From NCBI GenBank assembly GCA_014730235.1, contig WJIO01000401.1, positions 1 to 11,992 on the forward strand: 11,992 bases of DNA, read 5' to 3'. Every line of letters starts with the position of its first letter. Within the stretch, counting starts at the first letter, position 1. Of this stretch, positions 1 through 7,892 are shown in pieces. Position numbers and translations under genes: made by a program. The notes beneath the pieces were generated by a model. That model was not told the DNA's origin. It made no database searches and saw nothing but the letters and a program-made list of their open reading frames with translations. Origin of the DNA: Candidatus Poribacteria bacterium (GTDB lineage: Bacteria; Poribacteria; DTPJ01; WJIO01).

Positions 1-35
1 AACCAAAACTTCTGATACAGACTAAAAACTTTATT

Positions 36-60
36 TGTTACTCCGTTCTTCGCAATAACA
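36..60 (-). repeat. degenerate dispersed palindrome upstream of the glycyl radical enzyme
   Basis: The ends TGTTA and TAACA form an inverted repeat, and 8 of 10 arm positions match across a 5-base centre. Read on the - strand it resembles the common dispersed repeat that begins GTCATTGCGAGGAACGGAGT, with several substitutions. It is probably a decayed copy of that repeat class. The likeness is from memory of such repeats, not from a search. Nothing else is recognisable in bases 1-97. Confidence 0.4.
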
Positions 61-97
61 CAGGGATGTAAAATTTATGCTTGGAAAATTATGAGCA

Positions 98-126
98 TTG
101 ACCTGCTTTTTTAAATATTGTATTAT
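98..126 (+). promoter_or_regulatory. sigma70-type promoter for the glycyl radical enzyme gene
   Basis: A -35 box TTGACC (98-103) and a -10 box TATTAT (121-126) are separated by exactly 17 bases, and the spacer is AT-rich. Transcription would start near 133, giving a leader of about 38 bases before the ATG at 171. The leader carries the Shine-Dalgarno sequence GGAGGA (159-164). No operator or riboswitch is evident. Confidence 0.6.
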
Positions 127-170
127 TCACCTTAACTAATAACAGACTAAAATTTCATGGAGGACACGTC

Positions 171-2324
171 ATGGCCTACAAAACAGAAACAACAATGGAC
201 TTTCCTGTTGATACCAGCCTGAGGCCAGAGATCATAAATTTGAGGGAAATTGCCCTCAGAACGCCGGTTCATGGAGTGCCAACCATGGCCATTATTGACG
301 CGGAGTCATGGTCAGAACATACAGAAGGAGAAGACTGGCTTATATGGCGGGCTAGGCGCGTGGCAAACCGGCTCAGGAAGATGCCTATCGGTATTCTTCC
401 AGGAGAGCAGGTCGTGGGAAGGCCCGATCTCCGGCCCCCGACGCAGGAGGAATCTCAGGAAATACAGAAAGCTCATGAGATATTAAAGACCATGCCGCCC
501 TATCCCGGCGGCGATTCGGGTCACTTCCATCCGGATTATGAAAAGCTTTTCAGGGTTGGTATTCGCGGTATAAAAAAAGAGATCAAAGAGCGTCTGGAAT
601 CTACAGATGATGAAGAAAAACAGAATTTTTACAAAGCATGTAAAATTGCCATTGAAGGACTTTCAGAATACGCCCTCAGGGTTGGTGAAAAATGCCGGGA
701 ATCTGCCCGGGAAGATATAGAAAATGCGGATCACTGGAATAATTTATCCCGTATATGCGAAAAAGTCTCCTCTGAACCCCCGACAACTTTTCATGAAGCC
801 ATAGAACTCATGTTCATTGCGGAAATAGCTCTCTGGTTTGGTGAAGATCATGGACTTACCACCCCGGGGCGTATGGACCAAACCCTGAGACCATTTTACG
901 AATCGGACATGGCTTCAGGACAGATCACCAGGGAAAAAGCTCTGGAACTCATAAGCTGTCTGTATATAGAGCTAAATATGATCCTGGGTCTTGGTTCGGC
1001 TGTGTCGGTAATGGTAGGAGGACGGGATAGGAACGGAAATGACGTAACCAATGATCTGACATACCTCTGTCTGCTGGCCCGCCTTGTCACAGGATTGAGC
1101 TATCCGACGGTAGGTCTGGCATGGCATGATGGAACACCCCTGGAACTTACAGATTTCTCCTGCCGAATGTTAGCCACTGGCGTAGGTGATCCAGCCTTTT
1201 TCAACGACGAATTAATTGCCCAGGGTTTGAGGGATAACGGCGTTTCCGAACCCGATTCTTACAACTACATGAACTCCACATGTGTAGAGATCAAAGTTGT
1301 GGGCGCGTCGAATATGTGGGTGACAGCGCCGTATTTCAACTGCCCCCAGGGATTGCTGGAAGTCATGGATATGATAGCCGACGGCAGGCTTTCAGAACCC
1401 GAAAGCTTCCATGATCTTAATCATTTGGTTAAAAAACGTCTGGCTGAAACTGTTCGAGGAGCGGCACAAAGTCTTCATAACACATGGATGCGCCGGGCAG
1501 AAACCGGATGTTTCCCTCTGGCAAGCTGTCTTATCAGCGACTGCCTGGAAAAAGGGCAGGATTTTGACCGGGGCGGCGCGAGGTATAACTGGGTGGAAAA
1601 TTCCTTTGTGGGATTGGCCAACCTGGCCGACAGCCTTTATGCCATTAAAAAGCTGGTGTATGAGTCCGAAGAAATGTCACTCATGGAATTCCGCGATATA
1701 GTCAGAAGCGACTTCAAAGACCACGAGGATTTGAGATGGCGCATACTGAACCGAATACCCAAATACGGCAATAACGACGATGACATAGACTCTCTGGCTG
1801 TGGAATGGGCCCATTTCCTGGAGGACACAACAGAATCCAACATCGTAGGTCTTCATCCCTACGTTCCGGGCTTTTTCTGCTGGGTAATGCACGAAAGAAT
1901 GGGATCAGGAACAGGCGCAACCCCCGATGGTCGCAAAGCCGGTTTTCCCCTGGCTGACGGTGCAGGAGCGACTCAAGGTCGGGAAAAATGCGGGCCTACG
2001 GCTTCTGTGCTCTCCACCACCAAGTGGGATCATAAAAAGGCCATAGGGGGTCTTGTCCATAATGTCAAATTCTCGAAAAATGCCCTCAGGACAGATGAGG
2101 ATTTCGAGGCTTTGAGAAACATTATTGAAACATTTCTGAGACGCGGAGGCTTCGAGATACAGGTAAATGTTCTCAGCGCGGAAACCCTTAGAGCAGCCCA
2201 GGAACATCCTGAAAATTACCCGGACTTGCTGGTTAGAGTAGCTGGTTATTCCGACTATTTCACGCATCTTAACCCCAATATGCAGGCAGAGATAATCGCC
2301 CGGACTGAACATGAGGGGTTTTAA
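171..2324 (+). CDS. glycyl radical enzyme, pyruvate formate-lyase family, substrate unknown
   Basis: A cytosolic, oxygen-sensitive enzyme that would use a stable backbone glycyl radical to make a cysteine thiyl radical and attack its substrate. The C-terminal glycyl loop RVAGYSDYF places the radical at Gly692. The active-site segment STCVEIKVVG gives a single thiyl Cys371 with Glu373 two residues on. That Cys-x-Glu pattern is typical of eliminating or decarboxylating members such as diol dehydratases and CutC, and differs from the Cys-Cys pair of true pyruvate formate-lyase. The family stretch ATPDGRKAGFPLADG is also present near residue 585. At 717 residues it is shorter than most characterised members (roughly 780-900). 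The ATG is supported by GGAGGA six bases upstream. A dehydrogenase gene follows after 64 bases and may act on the product. The required radical-SAM activase is not in this window. Family assignment is secure; the reaction is not. Confidence 0.93.
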   Translation: MAYKTETTMDFPVDTSLRPEIINLREIALRTPVHGVPTMAIIDAESWSEHTEGEDWLIWRARRVANRLRKMPIGILPGEQVVGRPDLRPPTQEESQEIQKAHEILKTMPPYPGGDSGHFHPDYEKLFRVGIRGIKKEIKERLESTDDEEKQNFYKACKIAIEGLSEYALRVGEKCRESAREDIENADHWNNLSRICEKVSSEPPTTFHEAIELMFIAEIALWFGEDHGLTTPGRMDQTLRPFYESDMASGQITREKALELISCLYIELNMILGLGSAVSVMVGGRDRNGNDVTNDLTYLCLLARLVTGLSYPTVGLAWHDGTPLELTDFSCRMLATGVGDPAFFNDELIAQGLRDNGVSEPDSYNYMNSTCVEIKVVGASNMWVTAPYFNCPQGLLEVMDMIADGRLSEPESFHDLNHLVKKRLAETVRGAAQSLHNTWMRRAETGCFPLASCLISDCLEKGQDFDRGGARYNWVENSFVGLANLADSLYAIKKLVYESEEMSLMEFRDIVRSDFKDHEDLRWRILNRIPKYGNNDDDIDSLAVEWAHFLEDTTESNIVGLHPYVPGFFCWVMHERMGSGTGATPDGRKAGFPLADGAGATQGREKCGPTASVLSTTKWDHKKAIGGLVHNVKFSKNALRTDEDFEALRNIIETFLRRGGFEIQVNVLSAETLRAAQEHPENYPDLLVRVAGYSDYFTHLNPNMQAEIIARTEHEGF

Positions 2325-2348
2325 TCGGGTTTTAGTCGTTACTGAAAA

Positions 2349-2378
2349 TCCCCCTAAACCCCTTTGGAAAAGGGGAAA
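2349..2378 (+). repeat. dispersed C-rich/G-rich hairpin repeat ahead of the dehydrogenase gene
   Basis: A 7-base-pair stem CCCCTTT (2359-2365) / AAAGGGG (2369-2375) closes a three-base loop and is preceded by TCCCCCTAAA. This is the layout of a dispersed repeat common in many uncultured bacterial genomes. It abuts the Shine-Dalgarno sequence AAAGGAG (2376-2382) of the next gene. There is no U-tract, so it is not an intrinsic terminator. It may modulate downstream translation or mRNA stability. Confidence 0.5.
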
Positions 2379-2388
2379 GGAGTGAAAT

Positions 2389-3243
2389 ATGTCCCGTATT
2401 TGTGTGACCGGAGCCAGTGGCTATCTGGGTTCCAGAATATGCTCGCAACTGAGAGAGCTTGGACATGAATTGATCCGTGTTGATATGACTCCACCGCAGG
2501 ATAATTCCGGTGAATTCTGCAAGGCCGATTTCAGAGATATTGAAGCTACCGTAAAGGCCCTGGGCGGCGTAGAGATGATTATTCACTGTGCATCAATACA
2601 TCCCTGGAAGAGCTACACTGATGAGGAATATCTGGATTGCAATATAAAAGGAACATGGAACGTATTACAGGCGGCAGTGAAGAACAAAATACGGAAGGTA
2701 ATAATTACCAGCAGTATCGCCGCATCAGGATACAATCCGCCACCGGAAATACGTCCTGCGGATGAAAGCTTTCAGAATCAGGCTTTGAGAGATATTTATG
2801 GCCTGACAAAGTTCTTTCAGGAACAGAATGCAAGGCATTTCTGCGCATATAAAGGTCTAAACGTTATCGCCCTCAGACCGCCTAACTTTACGCCAAAAAC
2901 ACCTGTTCAGACCGGAGCAGCACTTCTATCCGGTTGCTTGCTGGTAGAAGACATTGCCTCAGCCCATGTGAAGGCCGTTGACGTATGGGATAAGCTGGAC
3001 ACATCCTTTGAACCTTTCTTTATAACACCTACTTATCCGTATTCAAAAGACGAAATCCCGAAGCTTTCAACGGATCCAAAGGGCATCCTTGATAAGTATT
3101 ATCCCGGAGCGTATGATTGGTTTGCAGAACGGGATGTAAAGCTGCAACTATCTGAGACATTATACAGCAGTGAAAAAGCCAAAAGGTTATTGGGGTGGGA
3201 AACCGAGCATGACTTCGGATGGTGGTGGAAAAACCAGGTTTAA
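2389..3243 (+). CDS. NAD(P)-dependent epimerase/dehydratase, extended SDR family
   Basis: A soluble Rossmann-fold oxidoreductase or sugar-nucleotide epimerase-like enzyme. The nucleotide-binding motif TGASGYLG is at residues 7-14. The catalytic set is Ser108/Ser109 with Tyr137-x-x-x-Lys141. An acidic residue, Asp32, ends the second strand, which favours NAD(H) over NADP(H). At 284 residues it is slightly short for an extended SDR (about 300-350), but both ends are intact. The start has a strong Shine-Dalgarno AAAGGAG six bases upstream. It lies 64 bases behind the glycyl radical enzyme on the same strand, so a shared transcript is likely and it may oxidise or reduce that enzyme's product; this is inference. 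Its last four bases overlap the end of the convergent membrane-protein gene. The substrate cannot be told from sequence. Confidence 0.88.
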   Translation: MSRICVTGASGYLGSRICSQLRELGHELIRVDMTPPQDNSGEFCKADFRDIEATVKALGGVEMIIHCASIHPWKSYTDEEYLDCNIKGTWNVLQAAVKNKIRKVIITSSIAASGYNPPPEIRPADESFQNQALRDIYGLTKFFQEQNARHFCAYKGLNVIALRPPNFTPKTPVQTGAALLSGCLLVEDIASAHVKAVDVWDKLDTSFEPFFITPTYPYSKDEIPKLSTDPKGILDKYYPGAYDWFAERDVKLQLSETLYSSEKAKRLLGWETEHDFGWWWKNQV

Positions 3244-5192
3244 TTAGGGAAAACCCTATACATAGGCATACCTATAACCGTTCCTATTATACTCCATATA
3301 GAGGCGATGACATAATCTCCCAGTAATAAACCGATAAACAGGGGCAGCCATTTCCTGTAAGCCTTAACGCCGCCGGTGCGAAGAATGATCCACTTGATGG
3401 CAGAACAGGCCAGCATGCCGCTCCACAGCAGGAACATGTTTCCATGAGTGCTGGCATAAGCATAGCCCACCGGATGGAACACCCACCAGACGTATCTGGT
3501 GCTCATAAAGGCCAGAAACCACACCATAAGCGCGCCGCCCAGGACGTATACAAGCCCGGTGTAGTCCGGCGGCTGGGGATAATTAAACCAGTTATGTAGT
3601 CTCTGGTAGGGTATTTTACCCATGTTAACGCGCCAGGGGTTTATTCGGGCCGTATCTGCGCCGTTCAGGTAATATATCCTTAATACATTGACGTATGATA
3701 CCAGCACGCCTACAATCAGGGCTAATATTATTACCAGACACAGCTTCCGCATATTCATTTTGGCTTCCCGCCCTATTTTGAAACCCTCCATCTGGTGCGG
3801 CATAACGGCACAACGATAATCCAGGTTAAACCACATGAGATATGAAAGAATAGTCAGATTTGTAGGGCCAAGCCTTCTTGTTCCCAAGGTTGTCACCACC
3901 ATCTCCGGGGGATTTGTGGGGCCGAAGTTCCATATCCCGCCGGTCTGGGCCCGGATACGACTCAGGGTTATCATGTAGGTAAAGAATATGCCAAATAATA
4001 TAAAGGGTAGATAAAGGGAAGCTCCGGTCATGTAGACAAAATAAACCATGAAGATCATCCCACCTATCAAGCCAAACACAGCCCATCTGTAGGGCAAAGG
4101 TTCGTTAGAATCATCCATAGATGATCTTCGGGGAATAAATGTCTTTTTGAAAACCCGGACCAGATGCCTTCTTGCCATCCACAGAGAAGCAATACCCAGG
4201 GCAAGCCAGGCCCCAGCCCCTTCCAGACCAACAGAAGGAAAGCGAGCCAGAAGACCACTTCCCCCACGTAAACCCATTGCAGATGCAAAGACCAACTCAC
4301 CTTTCTGAAGCAGGTAAAAAAACGCACAGCTAAAGGATACATCCACAGGGAAAAGATACGTCAAACCAATAACAGTAGGATAGAAGGCCACTGCCGTATA
4401 ACCTACAGCGTTCCAGGGCCTGTCGGTTATAAACCGACCCAGGTCAAAGGCCTTAATGAATTGGATGTAAGGTATAGATGGGTAAACAAAATGCAGCGTA
4501 TTGATGGATTGCAGTATGGCCGGAATTGTAAAACCTATCCACAGGAGTTTATTTTTGAAAAATCTGGATATACTCCCACCTCGAAGGGTCATTTCGATGG
4601 GAAAGGCAGCTATGGGAAAAGACAGACGTTCCTGCTCCATCCATCTTCGCCGAAGTATAACGCCAAGACACAACATCATGAAAAGCAGTACTACTGAAAA
4701 CACAGTCCAGACCACGAAGGGCGTTATCCAGTCGCCAAAGTATTTAATGAAGCTGCTTTCGCCCTCGTAAAAATACCTTATGGCCTTTTCGTTCTGGGGC
4801 ACGAACCATGAAGGTATATGGGGATGAAAATCTTCCCATTCGTTTTCCGGCGTGGCATACCAGAAAGGATTAAGCAGGGCCGGGGTCAGAAAGCCGAACA
4901 TACCGATGCCGTTGATGGCCATAGCCAGGGTTACCATTACATAGACTACAAGTAGCTCTGTGCTGGTAAAGGCCAGCTTGCGGCTTATTTTCTGCAATAT
5001 AAAATTAAGCAGTATCAGCACCACAAGGAAGAAGATAGCCCCGATCAACAAAGCTGTGGACGTAATCTCAGTAACACCCGTCAGCATCTCTGAGTTTGAT
5101 ACCCAGAAACATGCCAGCGGGATCAGCAAAAGCCCCAGGATTACTGATCTGAGAGTTATCCTGCTTCCAGTTTTGTCTTTATTAGAACCCAT
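3240..5192 (-). CDS. polytopic membrane protein, DUF6785/DUF6784-like
   Basis: A 650-residue integral membrane protein with about 12 or more hydrophobic helices, for example near residues 16-32, 46-66, 78-104, 157-180, 216-234, 264-285, 369-388, 392-409, 484-503, 546-563 and 614-640. From memory it matches the uncharacterised DUF6785 (N-terminal) plus DUF6784 (C-terminal) family, seen in Planctomycetes and related uncultured lineages and loosely likened to oligopeptide transporters. Conserved-looking soluble segments are RIRAQTGGIWNFGPTNPPEM (412-431), QRLHNWFNYPQPPD (530-543) and FHPVGYAYAST (572-582). A transport role is plausible but unproven. I chose the ATG at 5192. A TTG two codons earlier (5198) would leave only one base after the rlmI stop, and neither start has a clear Shine-Dalgarno, which suggests coupling to rlmI translation. 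Confidence 0.8.
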   Translation of the reverse strand: MGSNKDKTGSRITLRSVILGLLLIPLACFWVSNSEMLTGVTEITSTALLIGAIFFLVVLILLNFILQKISRKLAFTSTELLVVYVMVTLAMAINGIGMFGFLTPALLNPFWYATPENEWEDFHPHIPSWFVPQNEKAIRYFYEGESSFIKYFGDWITPFVVWTVFSVVLLFMMLCLGVILRRRWMEQERLSFPIAAFPIEMTLRGGSISRFFKNKLLWIGFTIPAILQSINTLHFVYPSIPYIQFIKAFDLGRFITDRPWNAVGYTAVAFYPTVIGLTYLFPVDVSFSCAFFYLLQKGELVFASAMGLRGGSGLLARFPSVGLEGAGAWLALGIASLWMARRHLVRVFKKTFIPRRSSMDDSNEPLPYRWAVFGLIGGMIFMVYFVYMTGASLYLPFILFGIFFTYMITLSRIRAQTGGIWNFGPTNPPEMVVTTLGTRRLGPTNLTILSYLMWFNLDYRCAVMPHQMEGFKIGREAKMNMRKLCLVIILALIVGVLVSYVNVLRIYYLNGADTARINPWRVNMGKIPYQRLHNWFNYPQPPDYTGLVYVLGGALMVWFLAFMSTRYVWWVFHPVGYAYASTHGNMFLLWSGMLACSAIKWIILRTGGVKAYRKWLPLFIGLLLGDYVIASIWSIIGTVIGMPMYRVFPN

Positions 5193-5199
5193 TTTCAAG

Positions 5200-6372
5200 T
5201 TACATTATCTGGCAGATCAAGCCTTTAAGATATTCACTTTCAGGATGGGAAATGTTAATTGGATGATCCGGTGCAGCCTGAAGGGTGCGGATTATGCGCA
5301 AATTACATTCAGCGTCTACACTCGCGCCGAACACAATCTTGCGGAAAAGGTCAAGGTTTACATGGTGTGAACACGAAAATGTGACCAGAATACCACCGGG
5401 GTTCAGCAGTTTCATGGCTGCCATATTGATATATTTATAACCCCTGGCGGCTCCTTTAACGGCTCGTTTGCTCTTGGCAAATCCCGGCGGATCCAGGATA
5501 ATCATATCAAATTTCCGTCGGCAGGTTTCCAGAACATGAAATACATCACCCTGTATAAGCTGGCATTTATCTTTTATATCGTTGATTTTTATATTACGTC
5601 GGGCTGTGGCCAGGGCGTTTTTAGAAATGTCAAGACCTGTGATTTTCTTTGCACCTTTTAAACCACACCAAACGGTGAAACTTCCTGTATAGCAAAAACA
5701 GTCCAGTATCTCGCGCTCCCGGGCATATGACCCAGTAATCTGAATATTTTCCCGTTGATCCAGAAATTTACCGGTCTTTTGTCCTTCTTTGAAATTAACC
5801 AGAAATCTGGCCCCATTTTGCTTTATCTCCACTTCATCCGGCGGCTCTTGCCCCCTTAAAATACCTTTATACTGCTGTAATCCTTCTTTTAACCTGATGC
5901 GGCTGTCGCTTCTTTCATATATACCTTTTGGCTTAAGCAAATCCTGCAAGGTTTCAGCTATTATATCTTTCCGCACATCCATACCCAGAGTCAGGATTTG
6001 TACCACAAGATAATCACCGTATTTGTCCACAATAAGCCCCGGCAGCATATCTGATGCGTCGTGAACCATGCGATAGGCCGTATAATTTTCCAGGGAAAGC
6101 ACCTTATGCCGATAATCTATGGCATTTCTGATACGCTTTGCAAAAAACTCCCGGTCAATTATTTCATCCGCGTTACGGGTCATTACCCGTACAATGATTT
6201 GGGATTTACGGTTTATGTAACCTCTGGCCAGAAAAGTTCCCTTGTTATCTAGGACATCAATTATATCGCCATCCTCCGGCTCTCCGCTTATTTCATCTAT
6301 AGCACCGGAGAATATCCAGGGATGATTTTGTATAACCGGCTTTTCTCTTTTAGGTTTCAATATAACTGGCAA
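5200..6372 (-). CDS. rlmI: 23S rRNA (cytosine-C5) methyltransferase RlmI
   Basis: A SAM-dependent enzyme that in characterised relatives methylates C5 of cytosine 1962 in 23S rRNA. At 390 residues it has the usual family length. Residues 1-70 form the PUA RNA-binding domain (HPWIFSGAI at 17-25). A linker domain carries EGQKTGKFLDQREN (196-209). The Rossmann methyltransferase domain has the SAM-binding strand and loop ILDCFCYTGSFT (222-233) and LDIS (247-250), then motif IV DPPGFAKS (294-301). SCSHH (333-337) supplies Cys334, which fits the catalytic cysteine of m5C enzymes. The start is TTG at 6370-6372. A stop codon lies directly upstream in frame and AAGGA sits about 11 bases before, so TTG is the earliest possible start and keeps the PUA domain whole. 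It lies 17 bases behind the exporter gene and just ahead of the DUF6785 gene. Confidence 0.9.
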   Translation of the reverse strand: MPVILKPKREKPVIQNHPWIFSGAIDEISGEPEDGDIIDVLDNKGTFLARGYINRKSQIIVRVMTRNADEIIDREFFAKRIRNAIDYRHKVLSLENYTAYRMVHDASDMLPGLIVDKYGDYLVVQILTLGMDVRKDIIAETLQDLLKPKGIYERSDSRIRLKEGLQQYKGILRGQEPPDEVEIKQNGARFLVNFKEGQKTGKFLDQRENIQITGSYAREREILDCFCYTGSFTVWCGLKGAKKITGLDISKNALATARRNIKINDIKDKCQLIQGDVFHVLETCRRKFDMIILDPPGFAKSKRAVKGAARGYKYINMAAMKLLNPGGILVTFSCSHHVNLDLFRKIVFGASVDAECNLRIIRTLQAAPDHPINISHPESEYLKGLICQIM

Positions 6373-6389
6373 TTATAAAAATTTCCTTG

Positions 6390-7736
6390 TCATTTCAATT
6401 CCCCGTGTATGATCTCTGATTCTTCCTTTTCCCTCCTGAGAACACCGGAAACCTCTATCACAGTCTTAAATATAACAATTCCGGGTATGGCCAGAATAGC
6501 TCCCCAGATACCTACAAAGCTTGCGGCTAACAATACAGCAAAGAGAACGACCAGTGGATGCACATCCACAGCATGACTCATAATTTTGGGTGAGATTAAG
6601 GAGTTATCAATGATCTGTATACCCACCACCGCCGCTACAATAAGGGCTAACTGTATAAGAAATTTAGTCGCATCAACGTTGCCAGAAACAAAGCCCAAAA
6701 GGGATGAGAAACCGGCAAAAAATCCGCCGAGTATAGGGCCGACGGTAGGTATAACGTTGCATAACCCGGCCAGCACACCCACAAGAAGGGGAAATGGAAC
6801 CTGAAGGATGCTGTAAACTATAGCAGAAAGAAAACTGATAGCTATAATAACGGTGATCTGACCCTTTAAGAATCCCCGCATGTTAGTATCTATTTCTGTA
6901 AAATAACGTATTGCATTTTCCCGGTTCTTTTCCGGTATGAGTTTGCTGAGACTTCGCATGTGAGATCTAAAACCTGTTACGGCATAGATAAATACTGTTA
7001 GAATAAAGAATATGCTGGATATTTGCCCCACCGTTCCGATTAATCCTGATGAGAGGGTAGAAAATATATTCCCCACAATTTTATTTGCTCTTTGTGCTAC
7101 GGAGGGAATTTTTTCCTGTATATAGACGCTGATCTTTTGGATATTATTCTCAACTATAGTCTGCAAAGATTCCGGCATCTGGTCTTTTAACGGGTAATTT
7201 CCCCTCTCTTCCCAATCATTCACAACTTCTACGGTGTAATCTTTGATCTTGTTATATAAGCTGATAATCCCCTGCTGCATACCAGCACTTTGCTTCATAA
7301 GCTGTGGAACAATAGCAAAGGCAAAAAAGGAAATAATACCGATTATCAGCAGGATGATTACAGCAACTGCGGCGGCTTTTGGGAGGTGGAATTTTTTGCC
7401 TTTTGGCAGGGGGATAGGGATGCTTTGCAAACCGGCTAAACTTACATTTACTACATAGGCAAACGCAAAGCCAATGATAAATGGGGTAAATACCATCTGA
7501 AGTCTGATCAGCAACCATAAGCCGATCAGAATACTGGTGATTACTATTATATTCCTGAGAGAGGTATCATTCCACAGGCTGAATAAAAACAAGATAATGA
7601 AAACAGGAACGATAGGGTGAAGTATCAGCCGCTTCGAATCTGTACCCAGTATAAAGGCGCACCCTAACCAGGCAAATGCGACAAACAGAACGAGGACATT
7701 CACGGCAGGATGAGTTTTGTATTTTGACAGATTCAT
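6390..7736 (-). CDS. AI-2E family (PerM/YdiK/TqsA-like) membrane transporter
   Basis: An inner-membrane protein of 448 residues. Hydrophobic segments lie near 11-30, 39-55, 62-78, 84-102, 122-146, 236-254, 291-311, 314-350, 358-378 and 396-428. The amphipathic stretch 147-225 between the early helices and the pore region is usual in this family. The signature parts are NVIPTVGPILGGF (327-339) and DNSLISPKIMSHAVDVHPLV (377-396). Relatives have been linked to autoinducer-2 export or to Na+/H+ exchange, so the substrate should be left open. A first hydrophobic pair (11-55) before the usual start makes the N-terminus somewhat long. The ATG is preceded by GAGGA at a good distance. It is the first gene of a three-gene run with rlmI and the DUF6785 gene. 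Its upstream region holds the nested inverted repeat at 7767-7885. Confidence 0.88.
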   Translation of the reverse strand: MNLSKYKTHPAVNVLVLFVAFAWLGCAFILGTDSKRLILHPIVPVFIILFLFSLWNDTSLRNIIVITSILIGLWLLIRLQMVFTPFIIGFAFAYVVNVSLAGLQSIPIPLPKGKKFHLPKAAAVAVIILLIIGIISFFAFAIVPQLMKQSAGMQQGIISLYNKIKDYTVEVVNDWEERGNYPLKDQMPESLQTIVENNIQKISVYIQEKIPSVAQRANKIVGNIFSTLSSGLIGTVGQISSIFFILTVFIYAVTGFRSHMRSLSKLIPEKNRENAIRYFTEIDTNMRGFLKGQITVIIAISFLSAIVYSILQVPFPLLVGVLAGLCNVIPTVGPILGGFFAGFSSLLGFVSGNVDATKFLIQLALIVAAVVGIQIIDNSLISPKIMSHAVDVHPLVVLFAVLLAASFVGIWGAILAIPGIVIFKTVIEVSGVLRREKEESEIIHGELK

Positions 7737-7766
7737 ATGCTATTCCTCAGAATTTTCATGCTGTCT

Positions 7767-7885
7767 GGTTTTTCCGGGTTTAGTGTGGCTATAATTGAAA
7801 TTATCTCAGCTTGTCATTCCTGCTTTCGCAGGAATGACAGCATAAAGAATTTTCTTATCTTTACCACACCGAACCCGGAAGAGCC
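7767..7885. repeat. nested imperfect inverted repeat, MITE-like or long hairpin
   Basis: Left arm 7767-7788 and right arm 7864-7885 are 22-base inverted repeats matching at 18 positions. All four differences are transitions. In + strand RNA three of them become G-U pairs, so 21 of 22 positions could pair. The 28-base perfect palindrome 7812-7839 lies at the centre. The direct repeat TCATGCTGTC occurs outside both arms, at 7756-7765 and 7898-7907; the right copy lies in the 3' end of the neighbouring gene and stands 12 bases from the arm. This layout suggests a small non-autonomous mobile element or a structured leader RNA. No coding capacity is visible inside. It fills most of the 156-base gap between the genes at 7736 and 7893. 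Confidence 0.55.
7812..7839 (-). repeat. 28-base REP-like palindrome, copy A
   Basis: Perfect arms TGTCATTCCTGC and GCAGGAATGACA enclose a four-base loop. On the - strand the loop reads GAAA closed by C-G, a GNRA tetraloop that would make a very stable RNA hairpin. The unit belongs to the widespread dispersed class with core GTCATTCC-N-GGAATGAC. No U-tract follows on either strand, so it is not a standard terminator. Confidence 0.8.
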
Positions 7886-7892
7886 TATTATT

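Noticed and set aside
1905-2312. Antisense open frame of 135 codons inside the glycyl radical enzyme gene
   Set aside because: It lies wholly opposite a conserved coding region, has no convincing ribosome-binding site and shows no recognisable protein pattern.
3236-3260. A bidirectional terminator at the convergent gene ends
   Set aside because: The stops overlap by four bases and no hairpin with U-tracts is present there.
4960-5370. + strand open frame of 136 codons across the rlmI/DUF6785 junction
   Set aside because: It is antisense to two well-supported genes, and its translation looks like out-of-frame sequence.
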